Part shown: one piece after another, positions 43,776 to 55,298 of the stretch
Numbering within the stretch: the stretch's first letter is position 1
How the letters are laid out: each line of letters begins with the position of its first letter
Source of the DNA: Micrasema longulum
Lineage: Eukaryota; Arthropoda; Insecta; Trichoptera; Brachycentridae
Assembly (NCBI GenBank): GCA_022494885.1
Contig: JAGVSM010001676.1
Span: 1-64,000 of the forward strand
Direction: 5' to 3'
Length of the DNA stretch: 64,000 bases
Made by a program: the position numbers and the translations under genes
The notes under the pieces: generated by a model
What the model saw: the letters and a program-made list of their open reading frames with translations, nothing else
What the model was told of the DNA's origin: nothing
Databases searched by the model: none

Positions 43776-45760
43776 AAATAATTTATATATATATATTTGT
43801 ATAAAACTCGGTTCATTGTACAATCTAGAAGGTCTGACATTTGTATTTTTACAATGGAAACCATCGCTGAATTTGTACATTTTTTAAAAACATTGTGTTA
43901 TTTTCAATATAATATGTAGTTACTATTGAATTTAAAGTAATGAGGAAGCTCAGTAGTCTGGGTATTGGATATAAAAATATTTTCTTACACGTAAACATTC
44001 GAGCATTTAATTAAATGCGAAAACAAAGTTTCTTGAAAATGTATGAAAAAATTCATCAAAATGAACTACTTTAAAATGTCATAGGTTCTGGTCAACAGCT
44101 GTTTAGAAAGCCATTCAATTATGAGTTGTGATAGATATCCGGTTTCCGGGAAGCCGTGTTTAGCGTGTTTTCATACGTACGGGGTTCTCTTTTCGACTTT
44201 TTGGAGAACTTGTGACATCACGGGCGGAGTAATTTCAAGATTGCAAAACTGCAATACATAATAATAAACATTTTGGCTTAGTCTATTAACAAATAAATAA
44301 AAAGCACCAGACTTCCTCATTACTCTGCATTAATTCTCATAGAAGCATTTAGTTTAACTAAATAATTCTCGTTCAAAAACATTTAATGGTTTTTGATCCT
44401 AGACAAGACCTTAGGATCCTCAGGTGACAATCGAAATGAAATGTACCCTAAAGCTTAAAATAATATCTTCATATCGATTTTTTGCAATCAGTTATGCATT
44501 GTTTAATGACTAAATCATATATTTTTCAGGCATTGCATTCATTACTTATTGTGTATGACTTTTTTTACACTTATTGTACCTGTTTTTTTTTTCTTATGGT
44601 TTTTAAGTGTTGCCACTATTTGACAAACACTTTTTTTATCCAAACAATAATTGGATTGAATGATACCATAGAAACATTTTAAAATTATTTTTTTATCTTG
44701 CAACTCGCACTTTATATTATTATGTTGATACCTGCACAAGAATGCTGTTTTTGCATTAGCCTTTTGTACAGTTGTGATAAACGCATAATGAAATTTAATC
44801 TTAAGGAGATTTTTATAAAAAGATTTATATACTTGTTTACAGTATGATTTTTCTAAGAACGGTTGACAGCTATTGGGTTCTGACTCCCGAATTTAACCCA
44901 CCAAAGTCAATTTAAGTCCATCAATCAATGGCTTCTAAAATTAAAAAGTATGTACCCAGACTTTTGTCTATGGACTATGCAAAACTGAAAATATTTTTCA
45001 TTAAGGCCCAAAACACAAACCAGCGAGCCGCTGATGCTGTCTCACACCTTGCCTTACATGTAATTTTTTTTATTTACAATTCAAACCGATGTACCCAGCC
45101 CAAAGTATTTTTAAAAATTTACACTTTATGGCCGCCTAACGTCAGGTGACTGTTCTTAGAAAAAAAACTACAGTAACAAGTTTTATAGAATAAACTTTAA
45201 TTTTGATAAATGATTATTTAATGGTGAAATTGTAAAATAAATTATGTAGCCATTATTGTAACTTTGACAGAAATATCCAATATATTTTATTAATAATATA
45301 CAAGCATATGCTAAGCATATGGACCCCTATTTTATATGCATTTGCTACAAATTATAAAATACTAATAGGGGAAATCTTGACATGTGAAAAGAATATTTTT
45401 AATTAAAATTTGACAGCACTAAAATTTTTATCTATGGACAGTATTAAAGCAATAATGTTGGTTGTGTGAGAAATCAGTAATAAATATTTTTAATTTAAAG
45501 GGTATAAATAGTACTTAATATAAACTTTATAAGTGCATTTCACTTACTATTTTTTCACGCTACAGAAAATTAGAGTTTTGTTACCTGATTTGAAATATTT
45601 ATGATTTACTGGTGTTAAATAATCACAAAAACAAGTTAAAAAATCTCATTATTTTGTGGAAAGGTCGTCATATGAGAGTATTCATAATTCCCTTATCTGC
45701 ACCTATTTCATAGGGCAAAATTAAAATATATGGGTTGATAATAAGAATAAAATTTATATT
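43776..45760 (+). other. Probable 3' untranslated region of the PDZ gene
   Basis: AT-rich DNA directly after the stop codon, with no recognisable repeat or coding frame. Several AATAAA-type polyadenylation candidates exist, for example near 44291 and 45188, and a strong one lies much further on at 49608-49613. Which of these is used cannot be told from sequence alone. Confidence 0.4.
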
Positions 45761-45764
45761 TTTC

Positions 45765-45930
45765 CGGCAGCCCCTGTGGTGTAGTGGTTAAGAAGCTTGC
45801 CACACGCATGGAGGTACCGAGCTCGATTCCCACATTATGAAGATTAAAGGTTTCTTCTCAGGCCTGTGTGTTCTGTGCCCATTCACCACTGTAATTGAGC
45901 CTCCTGGCCTCTTAAGCAAAAAATATATCA
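45765..45930 (+). mobile_element. SINE A, diverged copy
   Basis: The head CCCCTGTGGTGTAGTGGTTA, a B-box-like GCTCGATTCCC and the body ACTGTAATTGAGCCTCCTGG are recognisable. It has many substitutions, so it is older than the copies at 34.5 and 54.9 kb. Confidence 0.75.
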
Positions 45931-46914
45931 AAATAATTTTGACAAAAAAAAGCATTTTTACTTCAATAATGTTATATTTTTTTCAAATATGCTTTAGCTA
46001 GTCTCATGTGTCGACTAGTTTTGTCAGCGTTGCCAACCTTCATCAAGAAAAAATTGATAGATTCTGAAAAAACTCAGTAGATTCATTGTCAACCCAAGTG
46101 TCAGCTGACGGGAGGATGTCCACAGATTTCCCAAACTCAAGATTTATTAATTTATTATTCCCGCAAAAGGCCGGCAAATGTGGCGAGTTAAAAAATCGGT
46201 AGAATTTTTATCAAATCGTTAGATTGCCCCAAAAATCGGTAGGGTTGGCAACGCTGAGTTTGGTAGATATTTATCTGAGGTACAAATTTCAATTCAACAT
46301 TATCATAATGGGGCGCTCAATGCAATTTTTTTTAGGCATTTTCATTTTTAAAATGCACTTTACTTGACACATTATTGTGATTGTGAAAATCGTTCTTAAT
46401 TCAAAACTCATTTTAAGTGAAATACCAGTGAATCTAATAAAAATATAATATTTTCTTTATTATTAGGATTAAGTTATACATTCTGTTTTTTTTCTGTTTA
46501 TTTTACCGATAAAATTTAATATTGTCTAGTGATATCTAGTTTATAAGAGTTATATCAAACTGCATAATTGTATTTATATTATAAATTAAACTAACATTAA
46601 TTGTTAAATATAAAAATGAAAGTCTAATGGTGCCTTATCGTAATCATAAACAACGATTAAGAATAGATATATGCTGCTCTCACTGACATAATAAACAGAC
46701 ATTTTATTCCTCTGCTAGTCGCATCTCATGTTTAGAAAATATAACATCGCCTTTAACAATTCGAAATAAAGAGCAAATCACGATATGCTACAAACATTTG
46801 TGTGAGAAATATATACATATTTCTATACGTAATTTGTTGCCATTCCTACGACACTGCCCGCTGACACTGTGTTCACATGTGTGTTCTAAAATTGTAAAAA
46901 AGTTCTTAGAAATA

Positions 46915-47290
46915 TCATCATCATTCCATTTCCGCTCCTTAAGTATCTGTCAGCAGCCAGTTTCTGTGCGTCCTCTCAAATCAGGTTAGCTTCCCGGAGT
47001 TCTGACATAAACTGCTGACAGCCAGCGGCGGACATCCAGGACGTCGAAAACCTGAAGCCTTGTAAAGTAGGCAAGCCGTTTAAGGCTCTCAGGAGGCATC
47101 CGCAGTATATGAACCATATTGCATCCGATTGATGACAATTTTCACCAGGATTTGCACGTCCATTCTCTTATTTCTTCATTCCTCACAAAATCAAACCACC
47201 ACACACCCGAGATTCTTCTGAGACACTTATTCTCAAAACTCGACATTTTTCTATTTCGGGCCCTGGTGAAGTGCCACAATTCACTTAAAA
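46915..47290 (-). pseudogene. Decayed retroelement C-terminus
   Basis: Inverted translation shows scattered matches to the LRMPPE-L---LY---G-R-RG-P pattern of RTE-like C-termini (for example MRMPPESLKRL-like and RRPGCPPLAVS-like runs). Heavily decayed. Confidence 0.4.
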
Positions 47291-48650
47291 AATTACGAAT
47301 AAAATCTATTACTTATATTATTAATATTACAAATATGTAGGATTTTGTTGGTTGTGGTTAGGGGAGCTCCGATCGCAGTTGAGGATGACAGAAGAAGCGA
47401 TGTTGATTTTCGATGTGTATTTACTACACGGTGAATATGATACAGGACAGCGAGAACTAATTCAACTGGACGATGTGACTGGTGAACACTGAACAATGTT
47501 ACCACCCCCTGTGGTCCTTTTATAGGCCGTGTTCTTTTGTCTTGACGTCTCTATGGCGGGGATAAAGTCGATACATTCCAGAGCATCGCACTGGATTTGA
47601 CATACAATTTCGTTATTAAGAGTTAACATCTTGTTTGTTGGTCTCGAATGTATTGAGGTGATCAGAAAATGCTAAGTTGCTTTCTTTGGTCGATGCTTTA
47701 AATTTCTAGTAAAATAACTTAGCACATGTGTGCGTCATTGACCTATGGTCTTTGAACCCACAAATGAAATAATATATCTGTTCTGTTTTTCACAGTTCCT
47801 GTGTAATTAAAGCATTTCTTCATCACACCAAAAAAGGCGAGGGAAGGAATTGCCAATAATGCATCAACCGCGATTGTAACGTGTCTGTTTGTTATATGTC
47901 ATTGGCTGCTCTATTAATATATTTTTATGTGTAATTCTCCATTTAAATTAAAAATGCGTCATCATCTTATTCATTTTCTTATGTGTTGATTGGCTAAAAT
48001 TTTCTATGAAAACTTAGTTACAAAAAGAAAAATGGCCGCTCAAACCTATCAAATATGGTGTTAATTTTTTGTTTAGAAAAATATAACTCAACAAGAAGAT
48101 TCACTGTGCCATAAGAAATGGTATTCTTGAAAATGTTTTTAAATTATTTAATTTTTGTATTTATCCTATATTGAAACAAGTATTTTAATGTGTTTTGTGG
48201 CGTTGATTTCAGAAGTTTTGTTAAAGTCGAATTTAGTCATATTATCAAAATCGAATTTAGCCATAGAACAGGGTGTCAAGAGATTTTTTATTAAAAACAT
48301 TATATTTTTGTGAGAATTCAATAAAAAACATATTTTAGAAGTCAGCTGGCTCAATGTAGGGTAGTTTATATTATATATATTTATGAATTTTAAGGTATTA
48401 AAAAGTGTACTTAATAAGGTATTATATTATAATAAAGACAAAGAAGTGTTTAAATTATGTTTTTTTAAGTATAATGGATGAAAGCTGAATCATCCATGCC
48501 ATTTATAAAAAGAATGTTAATTTCTGGAGATTATTTTTAGAGATCCACATATAAATAAGAGTAGGAACTGTTTTTATATTTTAATTTACGTTTGCAACAT
48601 TTTTACATTTAATATCTTTATATTTTTTTTAATAAAAATATTTCCATTTT
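47291..48650. other. Non-coding DNA, nothing recognised
   Basis: AT-rich downstream DNA between a decayed retroelement piece and SINE B copy 2. Confidence 0.35.
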
Positions 48651-48776
48651 GGGGGACATTTTCAACGAGTTGTAAATAACTCATTATTAGGAAATGGCAA
48701 TCTAGTTGTTATAGAGCAGGGTTTGAACCTCTGATCCGTGAGCCTAGGACACTAGGCACTGGACCACAATCCGGTT
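48651..48776 (-). mobile_element. SINE B, copy 2
   Basis: Shares GACATTTTCAACGAGTTGTA and the AATAACTCATTATTAGGAAA block with 35516-35648, and a diverged tRNA-like head ending near 48776. Confidence 0.65.
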
Positions 48777-49839
48777 TATCAATACCCAATTTCTTTTAAT
48801 TATTAAAACAATAAAATATGCATGTTACTTTATCTGCGTGGCCTTTTTGGATTTTCCATCCACTAATTAAAAGTATTTTTGTAGTACATAATTATAGTAT
48901 GATACATTATTTGAAGAAAAGAATTGCCACCAGTTATAATGTATTTTATTCATAAATTTACTTCATAAAATTTAAGTCTTAATTAAAATTAAATATTATT
49001 AACGTCCCTCCATTTTGATTTTTAATTCGGTTGAATAATTTCACAATGCATTATAATTTATTTAAAAAAATACATTTTGGAAGTATCGTATAATGGATTT
49101 TTGTTTCAGACAAGACAAAGATGTTTTATTGTCTGTTAATAACATTTAAGTATATAATTTATCTATGGTTTAACTAACGTTAACATTCCAATTTGTATAT
49201 GTTTGATGTAAATTAATTTTTAAATGAATTATTTTGAAAACATGATAATATCAATCTTATTCTTTAGTTTATATACCACATTAAGATTTGAAATATTATG
49301 ATAATGTGTTGATTTGTAAAATCTATCTATTTGAGTTGTCATTTGTTTTGCCAGATCTACATTTTTTTTATCTATACAAAATAAAGTCATAGATGATTTA
49401 AGTCCGCACTCCCTATGTTATTATTTTTGTTTGGAATATTTATTCTTATTAATGAACAAAAGTGTTTATGTAACTAATTTACCATGTATATTAACCCTCA
49501 CATTATTTTTCTGTACATACAAAACATCAGATTAACAATGAATTATGTCGCAACAATTAAAGTTACACATTATATTTAAGTATTAAGTCATGTATCAATA
49601 TTTTATAAATAAAAAATATACTTTGGAAATTTATTGTTTCATTTTTATTTCAACAAATCAAGAGGTTGAAAGAAAACACATATAAAACACAATAAAATCC
49701 AATAAAAACTTACAAATCTTCAGTATACTGGTTAAACCCTCTAAATATACTGAGAAAATTATTTGAATGTTTCACTGAACAAGTCTTTTCCGGTTATTGA
49801 TATACGCTAGCCCAAAGCGTTGTTTTTGTATCCTTTTTA
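48777..49839. other. AT-rich downstream region with a strong polyadenylation candidate
   Basis: No repeats are recognised. AATAAA at 49608-49613 followed by a GT/T-rich stretch could end a long PDZ gene transcript. Confidence 0.35.
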
Positions 49840-50630
49840 CATAGAATTAAGAATAGTCCAGAAACCGCATACGCACATCAAACAGAAGGCGACTCAATTA
49901 CTCATAAATGAGTAGGTTTACGTTTTGACCCATTAGGTTCTTTGTAGACATTACTCAGTACGCAACTCCTGATTCGAATTTAACCATGCCGTGTTGTGTC
50001 CTTTTCTTTAAAATACTACTAGAATCTTAAAAAAACAGGATGCAATCACATTTCATGTGTAATTATCAAATGAATGTGTTTGTCACAAATGCATTACTTA
50101 AAAATTGAATTATTTTTCCATTTGTCAGATTGTCGAAGAAACAAAACGGAAATTTCGTTGGTTTTGCCAGGGTAGTAAAAAAATTTACCGTACTTTGCTC
50201 ATATAATGAGAAATAATGAAAATTGAACCTCGGATTAAACAACGCCGCGGTGGACATTTGGCCGACATTATCTTTAAAACATTAAGTATTATTTAACATG
50301 ATATTAAAATATCCGTTTTATGTAAAATAAAATTTGTTTAATTTTTTAAGTTCAAAGTTCAACTACTCTTATTAAATGACCCTTTACTTATCTACTCTGT
50401 TGTGTCAATCAATGTTTCCGAGTGCACAATCAAATTTTAGAAAAATTAACAAATTGTTTTTTTTTACCTTACATTTGTGTTATGGTTATATTCTTCGCGA
50501 TCTGGCAATATAACTCGGTGACTTCAAGTATGCGCGCGGCGAAAGTGTGTCTAAGTGGGGAATTATTGGACACAGTCCGATGTATTCAAATATGATTCTA
50601 CGCTCCTTCTGGACTATTCTTAATTCTATG
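49840..50630 (+). mobile_element. 790-bp inverted-terminus element, CATAG family, copy 1
   Basis: The ends are CATAGAATTAAGAATAGTCC (49840) and its exact inverse (50611-50630). The perfect 8-bp direct repeat CCTTTTTA flanks them on both sides. There is no coding capacity. An 8-bp duplication fits hAT or P-superfamily transposition; a CA start is closer to P-type ends. Immediately to the right lies a reverse transcriptase fragment. Confidence 0.85.
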
Positions 50631-50754
50631 CCTTTTTATGTCTGTCTTGTTACCGGTTCCCCAGAAAGCGTTCGTGTAACTCAGTTTGCTTTTGACATAC
50701 ATGATGGTTTTTTTCCTTTTTTGGTACGAGGTCTGTTGAGGTATGCTTGGCTAC

Positions 50755-51145
50755 AACAGTTAAGAGACTAGAAGCAATGTGTATTTGACTACACATTTTT
50801 ATCGATTGTTGCACGGTATGATCGATAATTCTGAGATTATGATGAGCATTGGTTTGTATGTTCCTGATAATTACCTAAGACAGCGTCAGCATAGATTGTT
50901 TCATATTTCGATACACAGGACTAACCTGCCTATGGTTATGCCTGATGGAAGGGCTACCGCTATGCTGAACAACATCGCTCTGGATATTGATCTGTTTTAT
51001 GTATTCGAAGGGGTTTTCCGGAGCAGGATTCTCCTACTACTTTGACATGAGTCTCTTTCATGAATTTTTTTCTTTTTTATAATATGTACGTATTGAATAT
51101 ATGTTTGTAATGTATATGTTATATTTTAATAAATGAATTGAAATT
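50755..51145 (+). pseudogene. Jockey-like RT C-terminus with 3' end, copy 2 of 3
   Basis: Open frame 50779-51045: TTHFYRLLHGMIDNSEIMMS, IGLYVPDNYLRQRQHRLFHI and AMLNNIALDIDLFYVFEGVF. It begins 125 bases after a CATAG element and ends near 51145 at AATAAATGAATTG. Confidence 0.78.
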
Positions 51146-51301
51146 TAATTTTGTAGAATAGGCTATGTAATTATGTCATTACTTTGGTGAGTCCGTCTAT
51201 GTGTTTCGTCCATTTTAATTGTCTGTCCATGGTGAGTTCTAGGTATGTCACAGGTTCTATTTCTTTGTGAGTTTCAACTACACCTTAAAATATTTCTTAT
51301 A

Positions 51302-51658
51302 CAAGGTGTTCTTTAAACCCTGTCACTTCCGAAACCACGATGATCAGTATGGGCAAGAAGACATATAAGCATATTTAAAAAAATATTTAGAACAAAGAAA
51401 TTTAAAAAAAAATAAAAATTAAAAAAAACAAATGGTTGCTTACTTCTGCAGGGGAGAAGTGACGGGAGCGCGGCGCAGAATAAGACTCCCCCCTCCCCCT
51501 CCTCGTTTTTCCCCTGCAGAAGTAAGCAACCATTAGCTTTTTTTGGTATTTAATTTTTTTAAATTCGTTTTAAAAAAATATTTTAATGGGCCAATATGTC
51601 TTCTTGCTCATACTGATCATCGTGGTTTCGGACGTGACAGGGTTTAATGAACATCCTG
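51302..51658. mobile_element. CAGGGTGTTC MITE, copy 3
   Basis: A complete 357-bp copy with TA on each side. The termini have small mutations (CAAGGTG and CATCCTG). Its GC-rich centre with CCCCCTCCCCC is the most extreme base-composition feature nearby. Confidence 0.8.
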
Positions 51659-51659
51659 T

Positions 51660-52134
51660 ATAACCCTAACGGGTTTTAAAAAAGAATAAACAAATAAAAA
51701 ATGAATATTAAGATTTCATTTTTTCAAGTTCATTTTGTTTACATAGACTTGTTAAAGTGGCGAGCGATGATTGTTTTTATAGGTAATCTACAAAAAATAA
51801 TCATTAATTTATACCTACATATAAGTACATTATATGTAAGTCATATAATTATAAATGGCTATTTTTTCTGTGAAAATTTAACTCAAACAACAATTATTAT
51901 TGACTTCGTGATAAACGTAGCTTTATTCTACGCTATTACAAAACACTTGTACAAAAGTTTACTAAAATATACCACTATTATAAAATATATTTCCACAATG
52001 ATTGAAATGTCAACACTGAGTGCTGGCTGATTTTTTTAAAAATGAATAATGTCAAAAACAGTCACTTCGACAGACACATGTCCAATGTGATACATAATAT
52101 GTCACCAGTAAATAAAATAAAATTATTTTTCTTC
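51660..52134. other. Intergenic DNA, nothing recognised
   Basis: The 109-codon open stretch in 51701-52030 has AT-driven composition and no family match, so it is probably chance. Confidence 0.35.
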
Positions 52135-52380
52135 TTCTTTTCCACATCCGCTCTTAAGTGGAGCATGTGGACATCACCGGTTGCCTCCAGGAGGCCCTAT
52201 CGCCAGCCAGCATTTTCGCCTCTTCCCACGTCAATCCAGCGCCCCTTAATTCCGCCGAATAAAGTCGAAAGATCGCCATCGACGGCCTTCCAGGACGGCG
52301 TGAGCCCCCAGGTTTAAAGAAGAGGCAACTTGGGTTTAGGTTCTCCTGAGGCATGTGCAGCACGAGTCCGAGCCAGGTCC
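52135..52380 (-). pseudogene. Retroelement C-terminal remnant, copy 1
   Basis: The open frame 52363-52154 reads MPQENLNPSCLFFKPGGSRR, PGRPSMAIFRLYSAELRGAG and LTWEEAKMLAGDRASWRQPV, the C-terminal block of an insect non-LTR protein. A related copy is at 54135-54380. It lies just downstream of the CRIPT stop codon. Confidence 0.7.
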
Positions 52381-52876
52381 ACCATCAAAATAAAATTAAT
52401 AAACAGTATCCTATTAAAGAAAAATAGGCATTCGGAAATAATGTTCGAAATACTAATTTGCAAACAGAGAATTTTCAAATTATATTTGTAATCTGTACGC
52501 TTGTTTTAATACTAAAAACTGGGACTAAGGGTAAAGATTTGAAATATAGCTTACTTTTTTGTATGGAGGAATAAGCTGAGGTGATTGGCTAGTTTCACCG
52601 TTCACTGAGAACAGACTGGGCGCTGGGCGCACATTTTTGTAGGAAGATATAAAATGGTGGTGGTCATTTATAATAAATACCATTTTTTTATTTGTTTTCA
52701 TAACCATAGTTACAATAAAACATTGTTAATCGAAAGTTAAACATAATGGTAAGGTGTGCAAATCACTTCTTTGGACGATTCACCCCTGACTTATTACATA
52801 TAAGGTGTAAAAATTATCCTAATTCTTAAATTAATATACTGTGAGAAAATTATATACTGAAAAGTGTTATGGCTCG
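52381..52876 (-). other. Probable CRIPT 3' untranslated region and flank
   Basis: Directly downstream of the CRIPT stop on the - strand. An AATAAA candidate (inverse) at about 52687-52692 would give a 3' untranslated region of about 190 bases. Confidence 0.45.
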
Positions 52877-53006
52877 TTAGGTGGAGCTTTGTCTATAGTT
52901 TTTAGTTTCGATCATCTTCTTTCCGCACATGGCACAAATGCCCTTCTTGTACGCACAAGCTTGGCAGTAATGCGATCCCACTTGATGGACCTTTGTTCTG
53001 CATATT
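52877..53006 (-). CDS. CRIPT: CRIPT, exon 2 (C-terminal zinc-binding half)
   Basis: On the - strand the acceptor TATATTCCAG ends at 53007 and the exon supplies the last base of the split Arg codon (AG|A). It continues ICRTKVHQVGSHYCQACAYK, then KGICAMCGKKMIETKNYRQSST and stop TAA at 52879-52877. The CxxC pairs (R-IC, HYCQAC, ICAMCGKK) are the family's zinc ligands. The joined protein is 100 residues, against about 101 in vertebrates. The 2.1 kb intron (53007-55125) is almost entirely repeats: a reverse-transcriptase remnant, an inverted-repeat element, another retroelement remnant and two SINE insertions. A - strand AATAAA candidate lies near 52687-52692. The C-terminus ends SST rather than the vertebrate TSV-type ending that binds PDZ3, so the PDZ ligand may differ. 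Confidence 0.96.
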
Positions 53007-53429
53007 CTGGAATATAAAATAGTAGGTGTTAGTAATTAATTTATTCATTTATATATACACCCATAGGGCATCTAAAAAGACAATATACATTACATCAACA
53101 TTGTTGCATAAAATAAACAATGTTGGTGTTTTCACAGCAGATAACGAGAGGATGAAAGGCAAGTTTCTGGCGCCTCCAACCAGAACCAATCTGCTAAGGG
53201 AAGGAAACCCAGACAGAAAAATCCACCAGAGAAGGCAACGGAAAACCACTCAGGTCATCTTTTCCCAGGAATCGCTATGGCGAGTACATCCAATAAGCAG
53301 TTGTCCCGGCTGCGGATTATAAGAGTAGCGCAGGACCGAGATGCTTTCGCTGTAGTGATCGCCAACGTCGGGGGACCTGACAAGGCACCGCAAGAAGAAT
53401 ACTTTAATATGGTGTGATAGAAAAAAAGA

Positions 53430-53720
53430 CAATATATTATATAGTGATAAGAACTGCGAAATGTAATCTCTCTGGCAAATGTGTGGTAAATCTATGTACA
53501 CTAGATGCACAAATGTCGAGATCAGTACATTATGTAAGGCAGAGATAGGCATTATCGACAAAATCAAGAAAGGAGCTCTGCGTTAGTTTGGACATGTAGA
53601 GCGGATGGACAGCGAAAGAACGGCTAAAAATATTTACAATGCGAATGTTGATGGAGCAAGCGAGATCTGTATGAAAAGATAGTGGTGTGGCGTTCTATCC
53701 TCTCTACCTACCTTAACGGG
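53430..53720 (+). pseudogene. RT C-terminal remnant in the CRIPT intron
   Basis: IGIIDKIKKGALR-stop-FGHVERMDSERTAK then NIYNANVDGA matches the LRWFGHVERM-E-R--K-IY-A-V-G block of insect endonuclease-reverse transcriptases. The preceding 53090-53420 segment is GC-richer, repeat-like DNA that may be a different retroelement's 5' region. Confidence 0.65.
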
Positions 53721-53761
53721 GAAACGGTGTGATGGTTTGTTGTTTTTGTTGTTGTAATAAG

Positions 53762-54090
53762 AAGATATTACAACAGAGATGAAGAACATTTAAAAGAAGG
53801 TAATATAGAAGTCTAGGCATCTACAGGGCTAATGACCTGTCAATGGCTGGTTTAAGTGGCCACTTTACACACTGTAACATTCACCATTCTGCCCATATTT
53901 GAACATCTATATTCCTTTTCATCTATCTATAATTCTTTCATCTGTTGATGTTTGTGAAGTTTAAGAGCTGAAACCTTTATTTATGCGGGTGAGATTCGTA
54001 TTGTAATATGTTATTATAAACAGCTCACCAGGGAGTTGAATCCAGTCCTTGTCTACAAAAATTTGGACAAACTCAAAATATTGTTGGTAA
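53762..54090. repeat. Family R, copy in the CRIPT intron
   Basis: Same arm as at 34095, with TTACAACAGAGATGAAGAAC, GGCTGGTTTAAGTGGCCACT and TTTGGACAAACTCAAAATAT. It is flanked on both sides by reverse transcriptase remnants. Confidence 0.7.
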
Positions 54091-54134
54091 TAAGAAGAGA
54101 TAAACTATTGACATTACAACAATAACCAATGAAC

Positions 54135-54800
54135 CAAAAATTCTTCTTCTTTTCCACATCCACTCCTAAGTGGAGCATGTGGACATCACCAGTTGCCTCT
54201 GGTAGACCCTATCGCCAGCCAACACTCTCGCCTCCCCCCACATCAATCCAGCGCCTCTTAGTTCCGCCGAATAAAGTCAAAAGATCATTATCAACGGCTT
54301 TCCAGGACGGCGTGAGCCAGCAGGTTTAAAGAAGAAGCAACTTGGATTTAGGTTCTCCTGAGACAAGCGCAGCACACGTCCAAGCCAGGCCCACCACCGT
54401 ATCCTCAAAACGGTCGTTATAGGAGGCTGCTGCGTCCGTTCTCCGACTTCAATGTTAGTTTATACCTAATATTCTCCTGAAGCACTTACTCTCTAAACTC
54501 AGAAGTTTCGAGCATTGGTAAGAGGCCAAGATTCGCACTCATATACGAGTACTGGCATTATACAAGAGTTAAATAATTAGCATTTTGTTTAGACTGAGTA
54601 TAGGCTAGAGTTCCAGACAACACGCATCATGTTAAAAGTTGCTCCAGCAATTCCTAGGCGGGTGCGAGCTCCTTGTGCTGTGCATGCCTTCATTATCAGT
54701 TATGTGAACTCCAGAGTATTTAAAGTTGTCAACTTTCTCGATCCTCCGTCCATTATTATAGAGAAGCTGATCAAGGTCAGGACAAGATTTGTTGCACAAA
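54135..54800 (-). pseudogene. Retroelement C-terminal remnant, copy 2, in the CRIPT intron
   Basis: Inverted from 54800: DQLLYNNGRRIEKVDNFKYS then GVHITDNEGMHSTR, a CESWPLTNARN-like segment, VLRLSQENLNPSCFFFKPAG and RRPGKPLIMIF. Several frameshifts. The last part repeats 52135-52380. Confidence 0.7.
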
Positions 54801-54911
54801 ACCAAAAATTAATCTGTTATAAATATGTAAAATTCTATTTATCTTTACTAACGTATATAGCATACATAATGTGCCTATGCAAGGCCTGTTGTGGTGCAAA
54901 AAAGACATTAA

Positions 54912-55090
54912 GGCGGCCTGCGTGGTGTAGTGGTCAAGACGCTTGCCTCACGCACGGAAGGTTCCGGGTTCGATTCCCGGTGAGAAAAAAAAAAAAAAAA
55001 TAAAATGTGATTTTTCTCAAGCCTGGGTGCCCGTGATGTAATTTACCACTGTAATTAGGCCTCCTGGCCTGTTGTGGTGCAAAAAAAAAT
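54912..55090 (+). mobile_element. SINE A, full copy in the CRIPT intron
   Basis: The head GGCGGCCTGCGTGGTGTAGT and B-box GGTTCGATTCCCGG are followed by an unusual internal A run (about 54987-55001), the body ACTGTAATTAGGCCTCCTGG and a terminal A run. It follows a 3' fragment of another SINE A tail (about 54877-54896, GGCCTGTTGTGGTGC plus A run). It lies 35 bases from the CRIPT exon 1 donor. Confidence 0.85.
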
Positions 55091-55125
55091 GTAAATTAAA
55101 CTGATAAAAACAAAAGATTTCTAAC

Positions 55126-55298
55126 CTGCATCCCTCAAATTTAGCTGTGTATGGACTAAATCTTGATTTACTGCCGGTGATGGCTTTATTTTCGCCAACT
55201 TTTCTTCCACCGGATTCAACTGTATTCCTAGCTCCGCTTTTCCAGGGGTCTGGTGTAATTACTCGGCCTAACTTTTTTTCGCATTTTTCACACACCAT
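55126..55298 (-). CDS. CRIPT: CRIPT, exon 1 (cysteine-rich PDZ-binding protein)
   Basis: CRIPT is a small conserved eukaryotic protein, first known as a binder of the third PDZ domain of PSD-95 and later linked to the minor spliceosome. This exon runs from ATG at 55298-55296 to the donor GTTAGA at 55125. It encodes 57 codons plus two bases, starting MVCEKCEKKLGRVITPDPWK and ending KFEGC. The first Cys pair (CEKC) and the ITPD-WK-GARNT-ESGGRK--ENKA block are hallmarks of the family. The start is supported by exact family length and by an upstream stretch without a competing ATG. The exon joins 52877-53006 in frame. A tRNA-derived SINE lies immediately inside the intron, about 35 bases from this donor. 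Identification is secure. The 5' flank (55299-55560) is a compact AT-rich promoter region. Confidence 0.96.

Noticed and set aside
53026..53322. A 98-codon + strand protein beginning near CRIPT exon 2
   Set aside because: It overlaps the CRIPT intron and repeat-like sequence, and has no family match.
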